Shown here one piece after another: positions 24,061 to 38,100 of a DNA stretch of 64,000 nucleotides. This DNA comes from Brugia malayi (taxonomy: Eukaryota > Nematoda > Chromadorea > Rhabditida > Onchocercidae), in NCBI RefSeq assembly GCF_000002995.4, contig NW_025062479.1, positions 6,255,221-6,319,220 of the forward strand, read 5' to 3'. The position numbers were made by a program, and so were the translations under genes. The notes beneath the pieces are model-generated. The model saw only the letters and a list, made by a program, of their open reading frames with translations, was not told the origin of the DNA and searched no databases. How positions within the stretch are numbered: position 1 is the stretch's first letter; the number at the start of each line of letters is the position of its first letter.

Positions 24061-26792
24061 CTACCAGTCGTTTCCATCATTTCTTATTGTCAGTTTTATT
24101 TCACCAAACACTTTTTCATCAGAGAGACCATATAAATTTTAAGAAAATACTACAACCAAAGACATTAACTTTAGAACTAAAAGCCTTTTTGAATGATTAA
24201 AGATTATAAATCTGTAATCATTCAACAATTCTTTACTATTTTTAACGGTTATCTTATTGTTGAAGAGTACTTCCAGAAATTAAATTTTGAATTACTTTTT
24301 ATTGGATATATTGGAAATAATACATATTACTGTTATTTAGGGTTACCGTTATCATCTCAGAGTTGTCACTAGTTCATTTCAATAATTTTTCTTACTGTTC
24401 GAGAGTCCTAGAATATGGATTATCTCCACTTCCAGTAGTGCTTTACTACTTTCATTTCTACATTCCACCAGTCATGTGGGCCCAGTTTTGCACTTTGGTG
24501 CATTTAAAGAATTAAATTTTGTTATTTGTGTTCTATCAATCAAAAACGAAGTCTGCATGCATCATTACTAAGTACTTTCATTCACGCTTTCCGAGCAGAG
24601 TGATTATTATAATGTTTATAAGTTATGGTTTGGTGATATATTGAATAATCAGTAGCAGTTTAATCGACCGAGGCATTAAAACTAATGGCTGAATTCCGAC
24701 ACTGTTGAGTCCTTTCAAAACGTTAATCCTTGGTTGTGTTAAGCGACAAAAATATAAGAAGTTGTGGTATTCTGGCATGTAAGTCATAGTCATGCTAAAC
24801 TAATCCTTCTCATAATATGTACTGATATGTGATCGTTACTGTGATAGGATGATCTTGACGAGGCTCTTTACTTCAGTGAAACAAAGCTCTTTTAAAATGA
24901 CTGGCGTTGAAAAAGACCCTGCCACTAGCAGGATTTGAATATGTTATCATTTAGTTGGCAAAATAGTGATCTAGGAGCATCTACAGAGATTTCATTTTAG
25001 AAGCAACGGACAGAGTCGAATGATTGAATCCATAGTGTATGAAATAATTTCAAAGCCTAAGGGGTGAAAGTTGAAGGGTTGTGGGGCAAGGGATCGTTGT
25101 GCGGTGAAATGATGAAAGGCCCTCAACGATGCAAGGTAAGGGTTAATTTAAAACTAATTAAAAATTGGATACGATGTCGGTATTGCTTGTCGTCATTCTA
25201 ACACTGCCTTTAACTTCGTTGCTTAACACGTTTTTCTCATTTTTCACTGCTTCTTTAGTGGCATTATTTTAATTATATATTTTAATTATACTAATTTGAT
25301 TTTTTATTTTTCTTTTCTCTCTTCTAGTTATCTTAGTTCTGATCTTAAGGAAGTTTTCAAATCAAAGCAGTTTGTAACATTTACTCTAAAGTTACCCATG
25401 TCCTAAAAAAAATCTTATAGTTAGATTTATGGATCCTTTCTTCATCAAATTTCTGAGACTCAAAATGATAATTTAATTTCGCTATAAGGAATGATTATTT
25501 TTATTCCTTGAATAATATGTGTTTATAAACATTTTAAAACAATTTTCATTCTTGTTGTTGTAATTAAAGAACCGAAGGTTATGAATCTTGTCAAATATAT
25601 ATACTCAAATCTAAACTCCTGTTCTTTAATTTCGAAATTAGTACATTTCCGACTATGCCCACTACGTCAAACATTTCTTAATTTTTATGATGGAGATTGA
25701 TACATGAAGAAAAACCACTTCTTGAATATGGAAACGTGTTTAATAAGAACCAGTAATATATAAGAAAAAATAGCGAAAGGGTGACGAGTGGTATTTCACA
25801 TAATACACATAATGATTTGCAAATTGAAATAAGGCATTTATGAGCAAGAAATTTTTTGCCCGATTATTTCCATATTTCGTAACTATTATGAAAGATTAGA
25901 AGAGTGTTATCAATAGGTGTTACGCTTCATCAGTAGGAAGATAGACAATTTGGTTACAAATGTCTTTGTGGTTTTTAGAAACAGTTTGTAGGAAGGGAGT
26001 GGAATGAATTTGTCGGTGAATAAGCGATATTACTGCTTTGCTCGCTATTTAGTTTCTAATTTTGTTTCTTACTTTTCTAATCGAGATACATCTGGAAAAT
26101 TGTACTTCAGATAACATTTTTTCAAGGGATCGATTAAATTGCATCATTTCATTTATCTAAAGTAACTTCTCTAACTTGAAGCAAACCATTATATTTTATG
26201 CTGAGTTCAATATTTTCTTTGAAACAAATTTTTTTCTCAGATTATTTTTATCCAAATGACAAGTGTATGTATGTAGTTACTTCCATCCTCGAAATATTTA
26301 GGGGATACATCTTGTTCAATTCCTCACATTAAATATAACAAAAACTGCATTACAACTTAATACAATTCTCAGTTTGCAGTTATCATGAAACTACAAAGTG
26401 TCTAACTAGGACATGATCATGTTTGTACTACGGTATTTTGAAAATTTCTTGCTGATCTAAAATTTCTTCAAATGTTAGCATCATTTTTCCTAAATATTGT
26501 GCAAAACATTTAAGTTGTTGAAGCAGTTTCAATGGGTTGTTCTAGCATATTGTTTAATAATACGTGGCATACTTGTAAAAAAGAACTACTTGCCCACGTT
26601 ACCAAGTTAAATGGGTTGACGAAGCACTCGGTCACTTGCATGCTTGCTTTTCTCTAGAAATAAATCGAATTGCTGACGATGGTTTTTTCATTTTACGCTG
26701 ATTGTTATCGAAAGATTTGCATGTTTATGCCCTTGTTTTTTGAAAATATGTTGTTACCATCTTTTCACATTGAAGACTGAATTTATTTGCAG

Positions 26793-26897
26793 AAAAGTTA
26801 GGTGCTATAAAGAGGTGGGTGGGGAGTTCCGAGGAAACTAGGCACATAATTAGTGGAATGTTTTTGGGATTAGGGACTGTTCAATGGATGATATATC
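26793..26897 (+). other. Probable 5' untranslated part of first coding exon, arrestin-domain gene
   Basis: A clear 3' splice site (TTTATTTGCAG) ends at 26792, about 100 bases before the ATG at 26898. It could receive a spliced leader or the possible leader exon that ends at 25135. There is an in-frame stop before the ATG, so this piece is non-coding. Confidence 0.4.
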
Positions 26898-29163
26898 ATG
26901 AAAATCGAACATTTTGATGTTCTACTCAGCAAGCAATCCGAGAAGCCCTACACCGGTGGTGAGGCCGTTCAGGTTCGCTTTCACTGTCTTCGCCAGTAAC
27001 ATTTTCATCCCATTTCATATTTGGTTGTAAAAACCAAATCTCAGGAATCTTCCCTTCCCCGTCCCCAACCCCCCCCCCCCCTCCCCCCCCCTATATTTTA
27101 AATTTTAAAAAATCTGACGAAAGAATTCAGGATTTGTCAAAAGATGAATTTCAGGGGCATGTGAAAATAAGTGTGCTGGAAAAAGTCAAAGTGGGGCGAT
27201 TGATTGTAAAATTGGTTGGGCAGGCACAGACTGGTTGGAAAAATAAGAATAGCGAAGTTCTGTATGAAAGTAACGAGCAAGTGCTTAATGAATACATCGA
27301 TTTGACAGGGTTTGGTTCAGAATTTTATGCTGGAGATTTACTTTGACTGATCACACTGGAAAGATGATTATAAATGTTTATAAATTTTAACGTAATCTTA
27401 ATGATTTAAGACCAGATTACTTAAATTATTACATGCCTGAGTGTCGCATTTATCATCAGTTCTTTTTGGAGAATCCATTTAATCGTTTATGTAGGAAGCT
27501 GTACATAGCTAACACTGTAGAAGCATTGCAACAATAAACAATCCTGACGATCTTGCTTAATAAAAAAAGAGAAAAACACAATGTGATGTAATATCATGTA
27601 TATTGAAATAATTTGTAGAGTGCTTACTGATTTTTGCGACGAAAATTTTAATTTGGAAGAAGGCCTTCACCAAATATGCTTTCATATTCCAGTAAGCATG
27701 ATTTTTTCCGTCTTCATACTGATATGTACATTTACATATATAGAATGATAATTAAATATATTATCTGGTAGTGATCCAGAAACGACTAAATCTAAAAATA
27801 GACTTAACAATTTATTGTTTAGAACGAGTTGGAAACAAGCCTAAAAATTCATTTAGTAATAACAAATTTTGCGAAATCAGAAATATTATAAGTCGGTTTG
27901 AAACATACCTACGTTACTTTCATACGCATTCTTAGCTGCCACTGGATGTAATATCATCAATTGAAAAAGAAAATTATGGTTGGGTTCGTTATACTTGTTC
28001 AGCAACTCTCGATGTGCTTGATGAAGATGCTAAGGAAATCTTTGCTGGTATTTTTTTTTTCGCTTTTTAATTTCGGTTTACTAAACTGATATATAAATTA
28101 TATTGATAGTTAAGACAATAGTGGACTGATTTTGTTTGATTAAAAAGATGAATGAATACTTGAAAGCAAAATATCAAAATTTCATGTCACTCTTAAAAAC
28201 CGAACTATTTTTTGTAAAAAACAGTATAGGGAATATATTTTTTATCCGTAAATCGTTTCAAGAGGGCATTTTAGAACATAATTTCACCGTGTTCTCTTTG
28301 CTCAATCTTGATGCACCATATATGCGACAACCGGTCACGAGTCAGGAAGAAAATGAAGTACGCGGATGTTGCTGTAATCGCAAAGTCGGCGTTGAATCTG
28401 CTCAGTTAACTATTTCCGACATGGGGCTTCTACCCGGTAGAACTGTATTTAAGGCTGTAATAATTTCATGTAAAATTGATCATAAATTGTCATTATCTTT
28501 TTATTATTCTTTTCGCTGGATTGATGAATCTAAAATTCATTTGAACCTTATTTAAATTGTTGTATGCTTGAATTTTGGATATTTATTTGGAAATTTTAAA
28601 TGTGTGTTTTCACAAAGAGAACACTAAAATACTTCAAGTTAATAATTAATGAAGTTTAGGTGAAACAGCGAAAATTACATTGGTGATTGAGGATAGTGCT
28701 AAAAGGAAGCGAAGGAAATCACGAAAAGGTCGAAGTGATTGCGTATTGCTCTCATTGTGTCAACAGCTTGATTTTTTGTCGCAGAATCGTTATGAACTGC
28801 ACTTGTTCGATAGAAAATCACTGACAATTGCTGTTGAATCCATAGTAATATCGTTTTATTCTTCGAAAGGATTACATTTATCAAATATTTCCAAAAAGAT
28901 CTACAATTCAGAACAATATGAATTAACCCATAGAACATGGTTTACGGTCTGTATTTCAGGGGACATGTAAAGTAACATCAGGTACTGGTCCAGAAACAAG
29001 ACACATTGATTTCCAGATACCCACTGGTTTGCAGCCAACTTCAATCAAAGCAAATGGCCTTATTACAATTAGTTATTTCTTCCGTCTAGATATGCGTAGT
29101 TTTGATGTTATTGTACCAGTAATTATTGGGTCTATGAAAACACCTGGCCCAGTTGACGAGTAG
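26898..29163 (+). CDS. Arrestin-domain-containing protein
   Basis: Alpha-arrestin-type protein; such proteins link membrane cargo to sorting and ubiquitination. Exons 26898-26972, 27131-27309, 27619-27691, 27936-28047, 28275-28436, 28660-28844 and 28960-29163 join in phase to 329 residues. The N domain starts MKIEHFDVLLSKQSEKPYTG, followed by GHVKISVLEKVKVGRLIVKL, YIDLTG, EGLHQICFHIPLPLDV and the family motif NYGWVRYTCSATLD. The C domain has QEENEVRGCCCN, ITLVIEDSA and RHIDFQIPTG, and ends SYFFRLDMRSFDVIVPVIIG. The C-domain loop carries a basic patch, KRKRRKSRKG (about 213-222). No PPxY motif follows the C domain; the protein ends shortly after with GPVDE, so a WW-ligase role is not evident. 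Start chosen for the conserved MKIEHFDV opening. Confidence 0.93.
27069..27091. repeat. Near-pure C tract in arrestin-gene intron 1
   Basis: 22 C bases broken by one T, in an AT-rich genome. It lies about 40 bases before the 3' splice site at 27130, so it forms part of a pyrimidine-rich region in the transcript. Confidence 0.9.
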
Positions 29164-32127
29164 TGGAAATCTGGGAATCGCGGCAAGTCAGATTGTTCAT
29201 ATTATGCTATTAATGAAAATCATCTTTCTGCTTTATTGAATTGTTACCTTAATGATTAAATAGCTAAGCCATTCGAAGTGCCTATGCCTTTTGATCAACT
29301 GTTCACTAAGGTGGCTATTGCTTGATTATTAACAAAATTCACATGGAAATAACAAAACCTAGTGTTATCAATTCTTAATTAAAATTATGTGGCAATAATT
29401 TTGAAGGATAGTTGTTCATAAATGAAGAAAATGGACAAATGACTTGCAAATTCAGTAACAAAACATCTCTAACTATCATCATGCTGTGTTCCCATGAACT
29501 CTCTGCTGTTTCCATTAATTTTTTTCTGATTTCCAATTTTTCTCATTTCATTTGAGAAGCATGATTTCTCAGAGATGCTATATTATTTGTCAGGGTGATT
29601 AAATGGGGACAATGGTGGCTCGTTTTTCTACCAATTTATGAAAATATTTGCGTCTGTTGATGCTAGATTCTTTAAATTTGAATATATTATGCAGATTGTG
29701 ATTCACTTAATAATACAAAGCATGTACAGTCTAGATTAGTTGCCGTGAATTATTTTTTTCATTGCTTAATACTTTGTAATAAACACTAAAACTAAAGATT
29801 ATTGATGAACTAAACAAATACAAATACAAGGTGTCAAAGAAATCTCAGGAAATGGAATGAAAGTGTAGAATTTGAATTTGTGGAAGTTTGCTTAGATTGG
29901 AACGATCAAATAATGTCCGAACATAGTAACGAAGTTCATCACGTCAGTTCATGTGCATAAGCGGTACTAAAATTCATATTTCATATGCCTTGACACTCGT
30001 CGGCAAAAAGGAGTGAAAGATGAGTGCCCTGCATATTATTATTTTCAAATTAGATTAAAAAAGAATTCTATAAATGTTAAAATTCTGGATAGTCACTGTC
30101 CAGGATTTTTATCTAGAACTTTCCAGCAAGTACTAAGTGAGTTCTGGGACTTCTCAGTCGGAAGGCTTTTTGATCTCTTATTGATGATTCTTCGATACAA
30201 GACGGAAATGTTATCCCCACACTGTTTCAGAGGTATCCCTTCCAATGATTTTACTGTAATGGTCGTGCTATATTTTTGAAAATAATCAATCTTTAGAAAT
30301 AGGAGTCATATACAACAGTAATTCTTAAAATGCACTGAAGTTCCATGACAAAAATTTCTTTGTAAAATACCTAAGTTTTTATCAGGATTGATAGCTAAAT
30401 ATTTGTCTAGAATAATCAGACAACAAGTGTTGCAGATCAGGTTCACCTCTCTGTACAATTTTCTCTTTTGGAATTCCAGCCCACTTTCTAGTTGTGAAAC
30501 AAAGATAGAAATGAGTTATTTTTCTAAATGAATTTTGAAAATCTGTAAGGATTTAAAAGCGATTGCAATAAATGGCGGTGTTATCAACAAGTATAATGCA
30601 TGTCGGTAAACAAATTTTGTTTTATTTTGTTATGCTTGCGACAAATGCATTTCTTCGAGATTCATGAAGAAATTTAATTATTTTGACACCTACATGGACA
30701 GGTGCAGGCATAAAAATATCAATACATAAAGTAAAAATTTTAGCTTATAGAAATGAAATGAGGATTACAGGATGCATAAACAATTTCTAGTACTTCGATA
30801 TGCTACTCAGAAATTGTTTATGTACAAAATTGTGGTCTGGTGAGGATTGAAAAAAGTTATGATAAATTTTCTCCTTTATAATCGTGTTTAATTAATCTCA
30901 GTTAGTACTATTCAATTCGATTATTTCCTTTTCTAATATAGGAAAAAGACAGGATTGGAACAGAAAAGCGTCCTCACTTGAGTTAAGGAAATTTTTTTCC
31001 TTTCAAACCGCTAAATGCATGTTTCATGTTACGAGAATCTGTTACATTTTTGTATTTAATGTTGCATTTTTTAGGCATTTCCATGTAGACATTAAAATGA
31101 AATTTCAGAAGAGTGAACCTGCTCTAATTATTCTCCTATAGCTTCCATTCACCACTTGTTTACATGTTCGTAAATTGCTTTTTTCATAAACACCACTCAA
31201 CAGCTGATATAATGTTTTCACCAGTGTCGAAAGTACTGAACTATGATTTCTTGAGTTAATGTTAGTGTTAATATTTACTGAGGAATTTCTTACCATATAC
31301 GGTATAAATATGAATATGTGGAACTTTCTTATAGCTTCGTTTGTATTTGTTGGTTAACTTACTGTTTTATTATTATGAATTGACGTAACAGAAGTTTTCA
31401 TCCCCTTTTCGTTACCTGCTTTATATTCCTGCCTTTGGTGTTTCTGCTTTACTTTTCTTTTTAGTTTCGTAGCCAATATTCCTTTTTTCCTTTGTATTGA
31501 ATTCCTCTTTTAAGAAGTCACTTCGCAAGTTTGGCATAAAGTGCATGCTTCCCTTTTTATCACATAGAGGCAAAGAAGCACTCAATAAGGGTAACTATCG
31601 TTTTGAAGCAAAATCAATGCAGATTACATAATTGCAAAATGGTCACAATGGATTGGTACAAAAAGTATTGCGATTTTAGATAAATTTTATACCACTATAC
31701 TTTTATTAATGAAAGTAAAACCAACAATTCTTGGAAAAAAAACGTAAACCCTTTTACTGCCACTAAAAAGAAATCATCATTTTGGGCTTAAATGAACCCT
31801 TGGAAAGCACTTTCCTCTGAAAAGTTGTCAAGACACTAGACGACAGTTTACTGGTCAAAAGTATGGTAAATACAGTAGATCTGTTAATATGTGCCTGATG
31901 GTTTTGGCAAACAAGATTGATAATTGAAGTGATTTATTTGCTGTCCAGTACGTGGTGATTATTAAACACCAATTGTATCCATCGTATAGCTTTCCCTTTT
32001 TGCTGTTTTTCTTTTATATTCCGTACATACAATTTATTTCCATCTAATGTGCAGGTGAAACATTGAGAATAATGAATGTGATTTTAGTTAGTGTAGAATT
32101 AAGCATTAAAGCATTACTGACTTGGTT
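29164..32127. other. Convergent intergenic region
   Basis: Lies between the 3' ends of the arrestin-domain gene and the laminin gene. An AATAAA at about 29778 is a possible poly(A) signal for a long 3' UTR. It also holds an imperfect hairpin (30773-30824). Open frames at 30013-30279 (+) and 31105-31296 (-) look like chance frames. Confidence 0.45.
30773..30824. ncRNA. Candidate miRNA-precursor-like hairpin
   Basis: Arms 30773-30792 and 30804-30824 pair over about 20 positions with one bulged base and one G-U pair when read as + strand RNA, around an 11-base loop (CTTCGATATGC). The shape suits a short pre-miRNA. I recognise no known miRNA seed, so this is structure only. Confidence 0.3.
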
Positions 32128-35100
32128 TCAATTAACAGGACACGAATTTTTTGTAATATCACCAAATAGAGACACTTGTGACAAGTCAATGTTTTTTCGT
32201 TTCCGCGGTTTCTTTTCCATATTTAAAACACGAACACAACCCAAAAATCCATCTAAAAATGATATTATGACGCATGAGATGTTTACTCTAAATTCTGCGT
32301 AAAACTAACCTGTTGTTTCCAAACTTCTTGTTTTAATGCCTTTGGGAACACCACCTAGATACAGAGGATCCTTTGTATTCGTGTCCGTCTTTCTACCTTT
32401 CTTCATTATGTTTAAACTGCTTCTGCCATCGACAGTCAAAGTCATCAGATTCTTCGTTTTGTAAAGCTAAATATAAATAAGTAAACCAACTGAGGCACAT
32501 TTTGTGTCATGGTAAACGGTATGGTGTGCTTTGAGGTATTATTACGAATAGGATCTGTTTATTAGTACTATTATCAATATAACAACTGGCTATTTATCTC
32601 TTCTCTCAGATGAAAGCATTCAGAAACGGTTTCACTTCTTGGTCAGAAATGTTACCAACCTTTATATGATGCCAGTGTCCGTCACAGAGAGCGTTGGTAG
32701 TGCTCGGTACGTGTACTACCGTTTCCTGACCTGCACCATTATCCACTGTGAATTTAACCGTGCCATTGGAGAATTGAAGTGTTAAATATTCCAGAACACC
32801 AACTGATAATAAAACAGCAGTTTTTGTCCGCGGTCGCACTTCTAACTCAATATTGAACGATGAACCAACCTGAAAAGTTGTATTGCGTTACCACTGATTT
32901 ACATGTTTTGCTGGAAAAACTATATTATTATTGGCATCACTTCTTCGCCCAACTCTGGTTTTTGTGATGCTTATTTTAATTAAACTATAATCAAGGATAT
33001 TATTTCAGTGCTATTTATCCACTCTATATGTAATATTTCAATACCAGATATTTTCGAATATCATCCTAATGCTGCACACTAAGTCAGTGCACATAAAACT
33101 ACTTTTTCGAATATTTTCAGGGCTTTTTAACTCAATTAGTACAGAGAGTACAGTGGCAAGAATGGGAGAAAACAGTAATCTATTAAATACATGAACATTA
33201 AAACGTGGTTGTTTAGATGTAAAATGTATTGAAAACATTCAATTCATGGAATCAAAAGACAAATTGGATGCAAAGACAATCGTGATGCACTTGACATAAG
33301 GACGTAATAAGCGCAAGCATTAAAGTTGCCATTTTAGCATGACCATTTGACAGAGAATAATTTTTTACTTTTGCATCTCTGTCTATAAGTGAGTGGATCA
33401 ATATAATATTAATTCCGTAACATCCAAGTGGCAGCATAATGGTTTAACCATGGCTCGATATGTTTCATAATTTTATTTCCTAATTGCTTCGTTAGCTTAT
33501 CTACGCAATATTCGGCACACCTGAATAATTGCTTCTCCAATCTTCCCCGTCACTTAACATCATAATAGAGGTAGAATGAATCTAGCTTTGTTTAGTCAGT
33601 GTCCTATTATCAGCTGAGGATGACTTACAACGATGTTTGCATATAAAAGAAACTGGTCCTGTACATGGTAGCTTTGCATACGTCAAAAAAAAGCAGAAGT
33701 ATTCCGCTTTTCAATCTCAACAATATACATCACTCCTTAAGCGTATTTCGCTTGCTTCGAGAATATTGGAAATAAATCAGCCGGTCTCCGAGGACCATGT
33801 AACAGCCTAAAATTATATCTAGGCATCAGCCTTTATTCTCAGTGGCGGTTAGATCAATGCTGAGCTAGGTGGTCAGAATTTGATAGTTCAATATTTTACA
33901 CATTATCTACCAATCACAACAATACTTGTTCATGCTGCATACTCAACCGGCATATTATACACCAATAACTCATGTATTATTAGTCGCAGTGTAGTACTTC
34001 AAGTTTATTTCATGGCAGTGGAATGAATCTGCTTCAGCATCATAAAATAATGCTTAATTGTAATTTATATTACGATGGCTCATCTAGATCACATACCTTC
34101 AAGTTTTTGTTTAATACAGCGTAGCCACCATTTTCTCCAAAATATAGTCCTTCTTCAGTGTAGTGACTGCATGGCACTGTACCAATCTCTACTGGTGGCA
34201 CATCAAACTTCATTTCGTTAAGCTTGAAATCTCTCAAACATCCACCAAAAACTGATTTAGCACCCTTCAATCATCACAATAATTTGTAATAATTGTCACT
34301 GACCAACAAGATCATTCCAACGAAACTAAAATGAAATTTTACTGCTCCCCACCACTGTTTAAGTCAATCAAGAAGTATACCTGTAGTATTCTGGATGCAA
34401 ACGGCACAAGATCTGTTGGGAGTCCCCCAATATAGATTGGTGGTTGAGTATCAACTGTATCGGTTCCAGGAGGAGATTGTCCATTTGCTTCCATTACGTT
34501 GTCAATATATAATGTTCCCGCAAGTCCTTCACGTTCCGCTCTTATACTGTGCCATTCATAGTCCATTACACTTCTATTTGATTTTAGAACAGCCTCAACA
34601 CAATAAAGTTGGAACAAGACTTATTGCTCAGTAAAAAGTAAATTAAAATTTAAAGAACAGATAATGAAATGAGAATATTCATTACTTGTCCTGATCCAGA
34701 ATTGTAAGCAAAATGAACAATGCCATTCACGAGATATAAGGCTAAGTAATCAGTATGTCTGTTATTCGTCGTGAACATAATTATTCCATTTGATGCTGTG
34801 GCTCGCAACTGTATCGAGAAGAGACTGCTGTGAATTTATACTGGTTTTTAAAAACATTAAAGTTAGAGACAGTACGTTTGAAAAATCATTATATCCACAG
34901 ACAGAAATCTTTAACAGTCAGTTCTGAATCAGCTCACAGTTTTACGTCACTTATCTTAAATAATTATTTTCAAACAATTGATATTTGGACTGTGTTAGAG
35001 CGTATTTAACTTACTTTTTATCAAACGAAGAAGGTGGCTTATCAAATTCAAGACGTGATGAAGGAGATAAACCAAATCGAGTACCGCTGGAATTAGGTCT

Positions 35101-38100
35101 ATTGCCATACGATCTTTTCAAAAGTGCACATTCGTCTGATTTGCGAACAATTCCTCTCAGTGTTGTAAGGGAAGGTGTGTCCGATGATATTCTCTAAAAA
35201 TGAATCAATATTTAGAGAGCTAACCAAAAATGCCCATTAGTTTACCTGAATGATGAATCCTTTGTTCAACATTATGAACTTATGTTTAAAGAATACATTT
35301 CAACTAACATTTTCTGCAGTGAATTCATTATCAGTTTCTGTCACAACTGGTTGCATGCTGTTTGTCGCAGGTATGGAGACATTCATAGGTTGATTTCTTG
35401 TTGCTTGTCCAGAAGACATATCTGTTGTTGAAATGTCTTCCAGAAAAGAACAGTCTGTTAGACCCACTTCGTTAGTTGATGCCTGCAATAATGTCATTAT
35501 AAAAAAAAAATGTGTAATAGAATCTTAAGTCCCTTCTGGAAGATGGAATTAAATGGTACCGTTTTTTTCATTATTTTTTTATAAATTGACAATTGTGTAT
35601 TTCGTATCCACAAAAAACTTACCTCAGCAAAATCGAGCAATTGACCATTGTATGTTGCATCACCGATGCATCCTTCGAAATATAGGTTAGAATCGAGTGA
35701 CTGACCAAACTGCACAATGATCGGTACACCAACCACCTGTAAGAAATAAAACAAGTATGATTCAAAGCATGCCACTGCTCTACCAATAATAACGAGCAGT
35801 AATACAATTCGATATGTTAAGAAGGCATTAGATAGAACCACCTCATTATCTGCAACACTCCTACGAATTTCATTTGAATAAAGATCATCCAAATCTAGTC
35901 GTATAGTTTCTGGTTTCACTATAGATGCGAGGTAGTGCCAATGACCATCAGCGATTGATCTGAATTCGATTTGAGCAACATCTTTGTTATCAGATCCGTA
36001 CTCAGCCAAAATAAATCCATTTAGGTAACGCAGTTGCAACAAGACTTCCTGAACATTATAATTTTAGCTTCCACCCAAATAGTGTGAAATGATCATCTTG
36101 TTCCCCATCATTTGCATTCTTGACTCAGAATTTAAGCTTCAACTTCTCAACAGTCCTAAAGTTATTCATACTGACTGCTAAATCACTTAGCAAACAGAAA
36201 TCACCTCAAATGAAATATCTGCTATTAAAACACGCATTTGATGCGTTACATCGGATTTAGTTCTTGTTGCTTTCAGAAATTTTTGAAAAACCAACTTGTT
36301 CATCGGAAATAACTGATGCAAGAATACCAGATGATCGTTTTGTTTTAAATCGAAATGTTAATTCGAGATAATCTTCTTTAACATTAAAACCACTGAAAGT
36401 AGCGATTGAACGTTCGGATACCATTGACACAACGCGTACATTTCGAGCACTGCATCCCAACTGCACGCCTCTAGCAGTTCTCGATTTACTCAAATCCATT
36501 AAACGATTGTCCAACTTCACCTGTTCTATACATCCGTTCATTGATACAACTGCTGTGCGTCTGTAAGGATAGCTGTATGCAGGTGTTAACTGCTTATGAT
36601 AAACCCAGTTACATCTTGTTCACCATGCTAACACAAAATCATAAAGCTGGAACTTAGTAGATATCGTTCACCTATACAGCAGATTGTTACAGAGAAGTAA
36701 TGACAACGCAAATAGAGTTCAAGTGTGGGAAGATCTTACGATGTTGTCGTTACAATAGCGAGAAAAGGTAAACGCTGCCGACTAAGATACATCCGTCGAA
36801 GGGTTACAGATGAGACAATCAGACTTACAGACGGTAACTTCTGGGTGGAAAAGGTTATCTAGAACTGAAATGAAATCCTAGGATGTTTTAGCTCTTTCAA
36901 TAAGGTCGGAAATAATATGGTCAAGAATAAAACTCGAGCAACTAAAATGACTCTGAGAGCATTCTTTGAAACAACAGATCATCGTTCACACTGCATTTCC
37001 ATTTTCAGAATGATGGCTGCAAAAAAAAAATGAACTAACGTCGAAACATCGGATGGTACACCGCCTAAATAAAAAACATCAGATAGGCTAAGTTCGAACA
37101 TTGTGCCAGGTGAGTCGCCTTCCGAAACATCACTATCATCTACTTGCATACGAGCATGACGTTCTAACCGGTGAACATACAAACAATGAGGTTTGCCGTC
37201 GTTATAATTATTACCAGTACTTGTCAATCTTGCAACTCCCGAACCAAAATCAAATGAGAGCTTCACTCTACCATCTTGTAGCTCAAGAGACAGAAAACCA
37301 CGCTAAAAAAAAAAAAAAAAAAAATCAAAATATGGATGAACAAAAGTATGTGGAATTTTCAGCAAAAGAAATGAAACATTATTATTTGAGAATGATGACA
37401 GAAGCGACTGCATAATGCGTACTTCCTTTCCAAGGTATATAAATAGTCCATCAGGTGAATATGTCTGAAAAGTCAAGGAGAAAATTGTTTGCTTTCGTGG
37501 ATTCCAAATACCCAGCTTATAAACAGCGTATCCATCTCCATTAAAGCTTAGTGCTGCAAAACATTCCATAACTTGTGTGTTTTTTTAGGCCAGATCGTAT
37601 ACAGAAGAAACCTACCCTGAATATTTGCAATGTTCTGGAAAGATTAATATTGGAAAGGTCTTCAAGAAAGATCAATAATCAGCAAATGTCATCTTTCTAA
37701 AAACTCTCTGGTCAATCAAGTTTTAAATGAAAGAAGCAAGTGCTCAAAATTTATACTGAAGATTTATGTTTGATTCTGCATATTTTATGACAGCAAGAAT
37801 GAAGCGAATAATGACGAACCAATTTCATTGGTCAACGAAGTGGCAAAAATTTTTTTCATTGCACCTTTCACATTGTAATTACCTCCTTTTTTGGCATTCC
37901 ACAGACCAACTGTTTCACCGTGAATGCGTAAATCTTCGATATCACCAGTGAATTCACGATTATGTATTTCCGGCGAAATCTATAAATCTTTCCCGATTAA
38001 CAGAAAAAATAAAACTATCTCATATGATTCGGCATTCGATTATAATATTAACAGATCCCTTACATTGACACCGGGAACAACACCGCCGATAAATAAGCGA

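Larger units (their letters stand above)
22999..26897. other. Intergenic between divergent genes; one long open frame and a possible leader exon
   Basis: Between the candidate small gene (-) and the arrestin-domain gene (+). It contains the 124-codon open frame at 23686-24060 and a more GC-rich, exon-like patch ending in a strong donor at 25135. The rest is AT-rich with no recognised gene. Confidence 0.4.
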
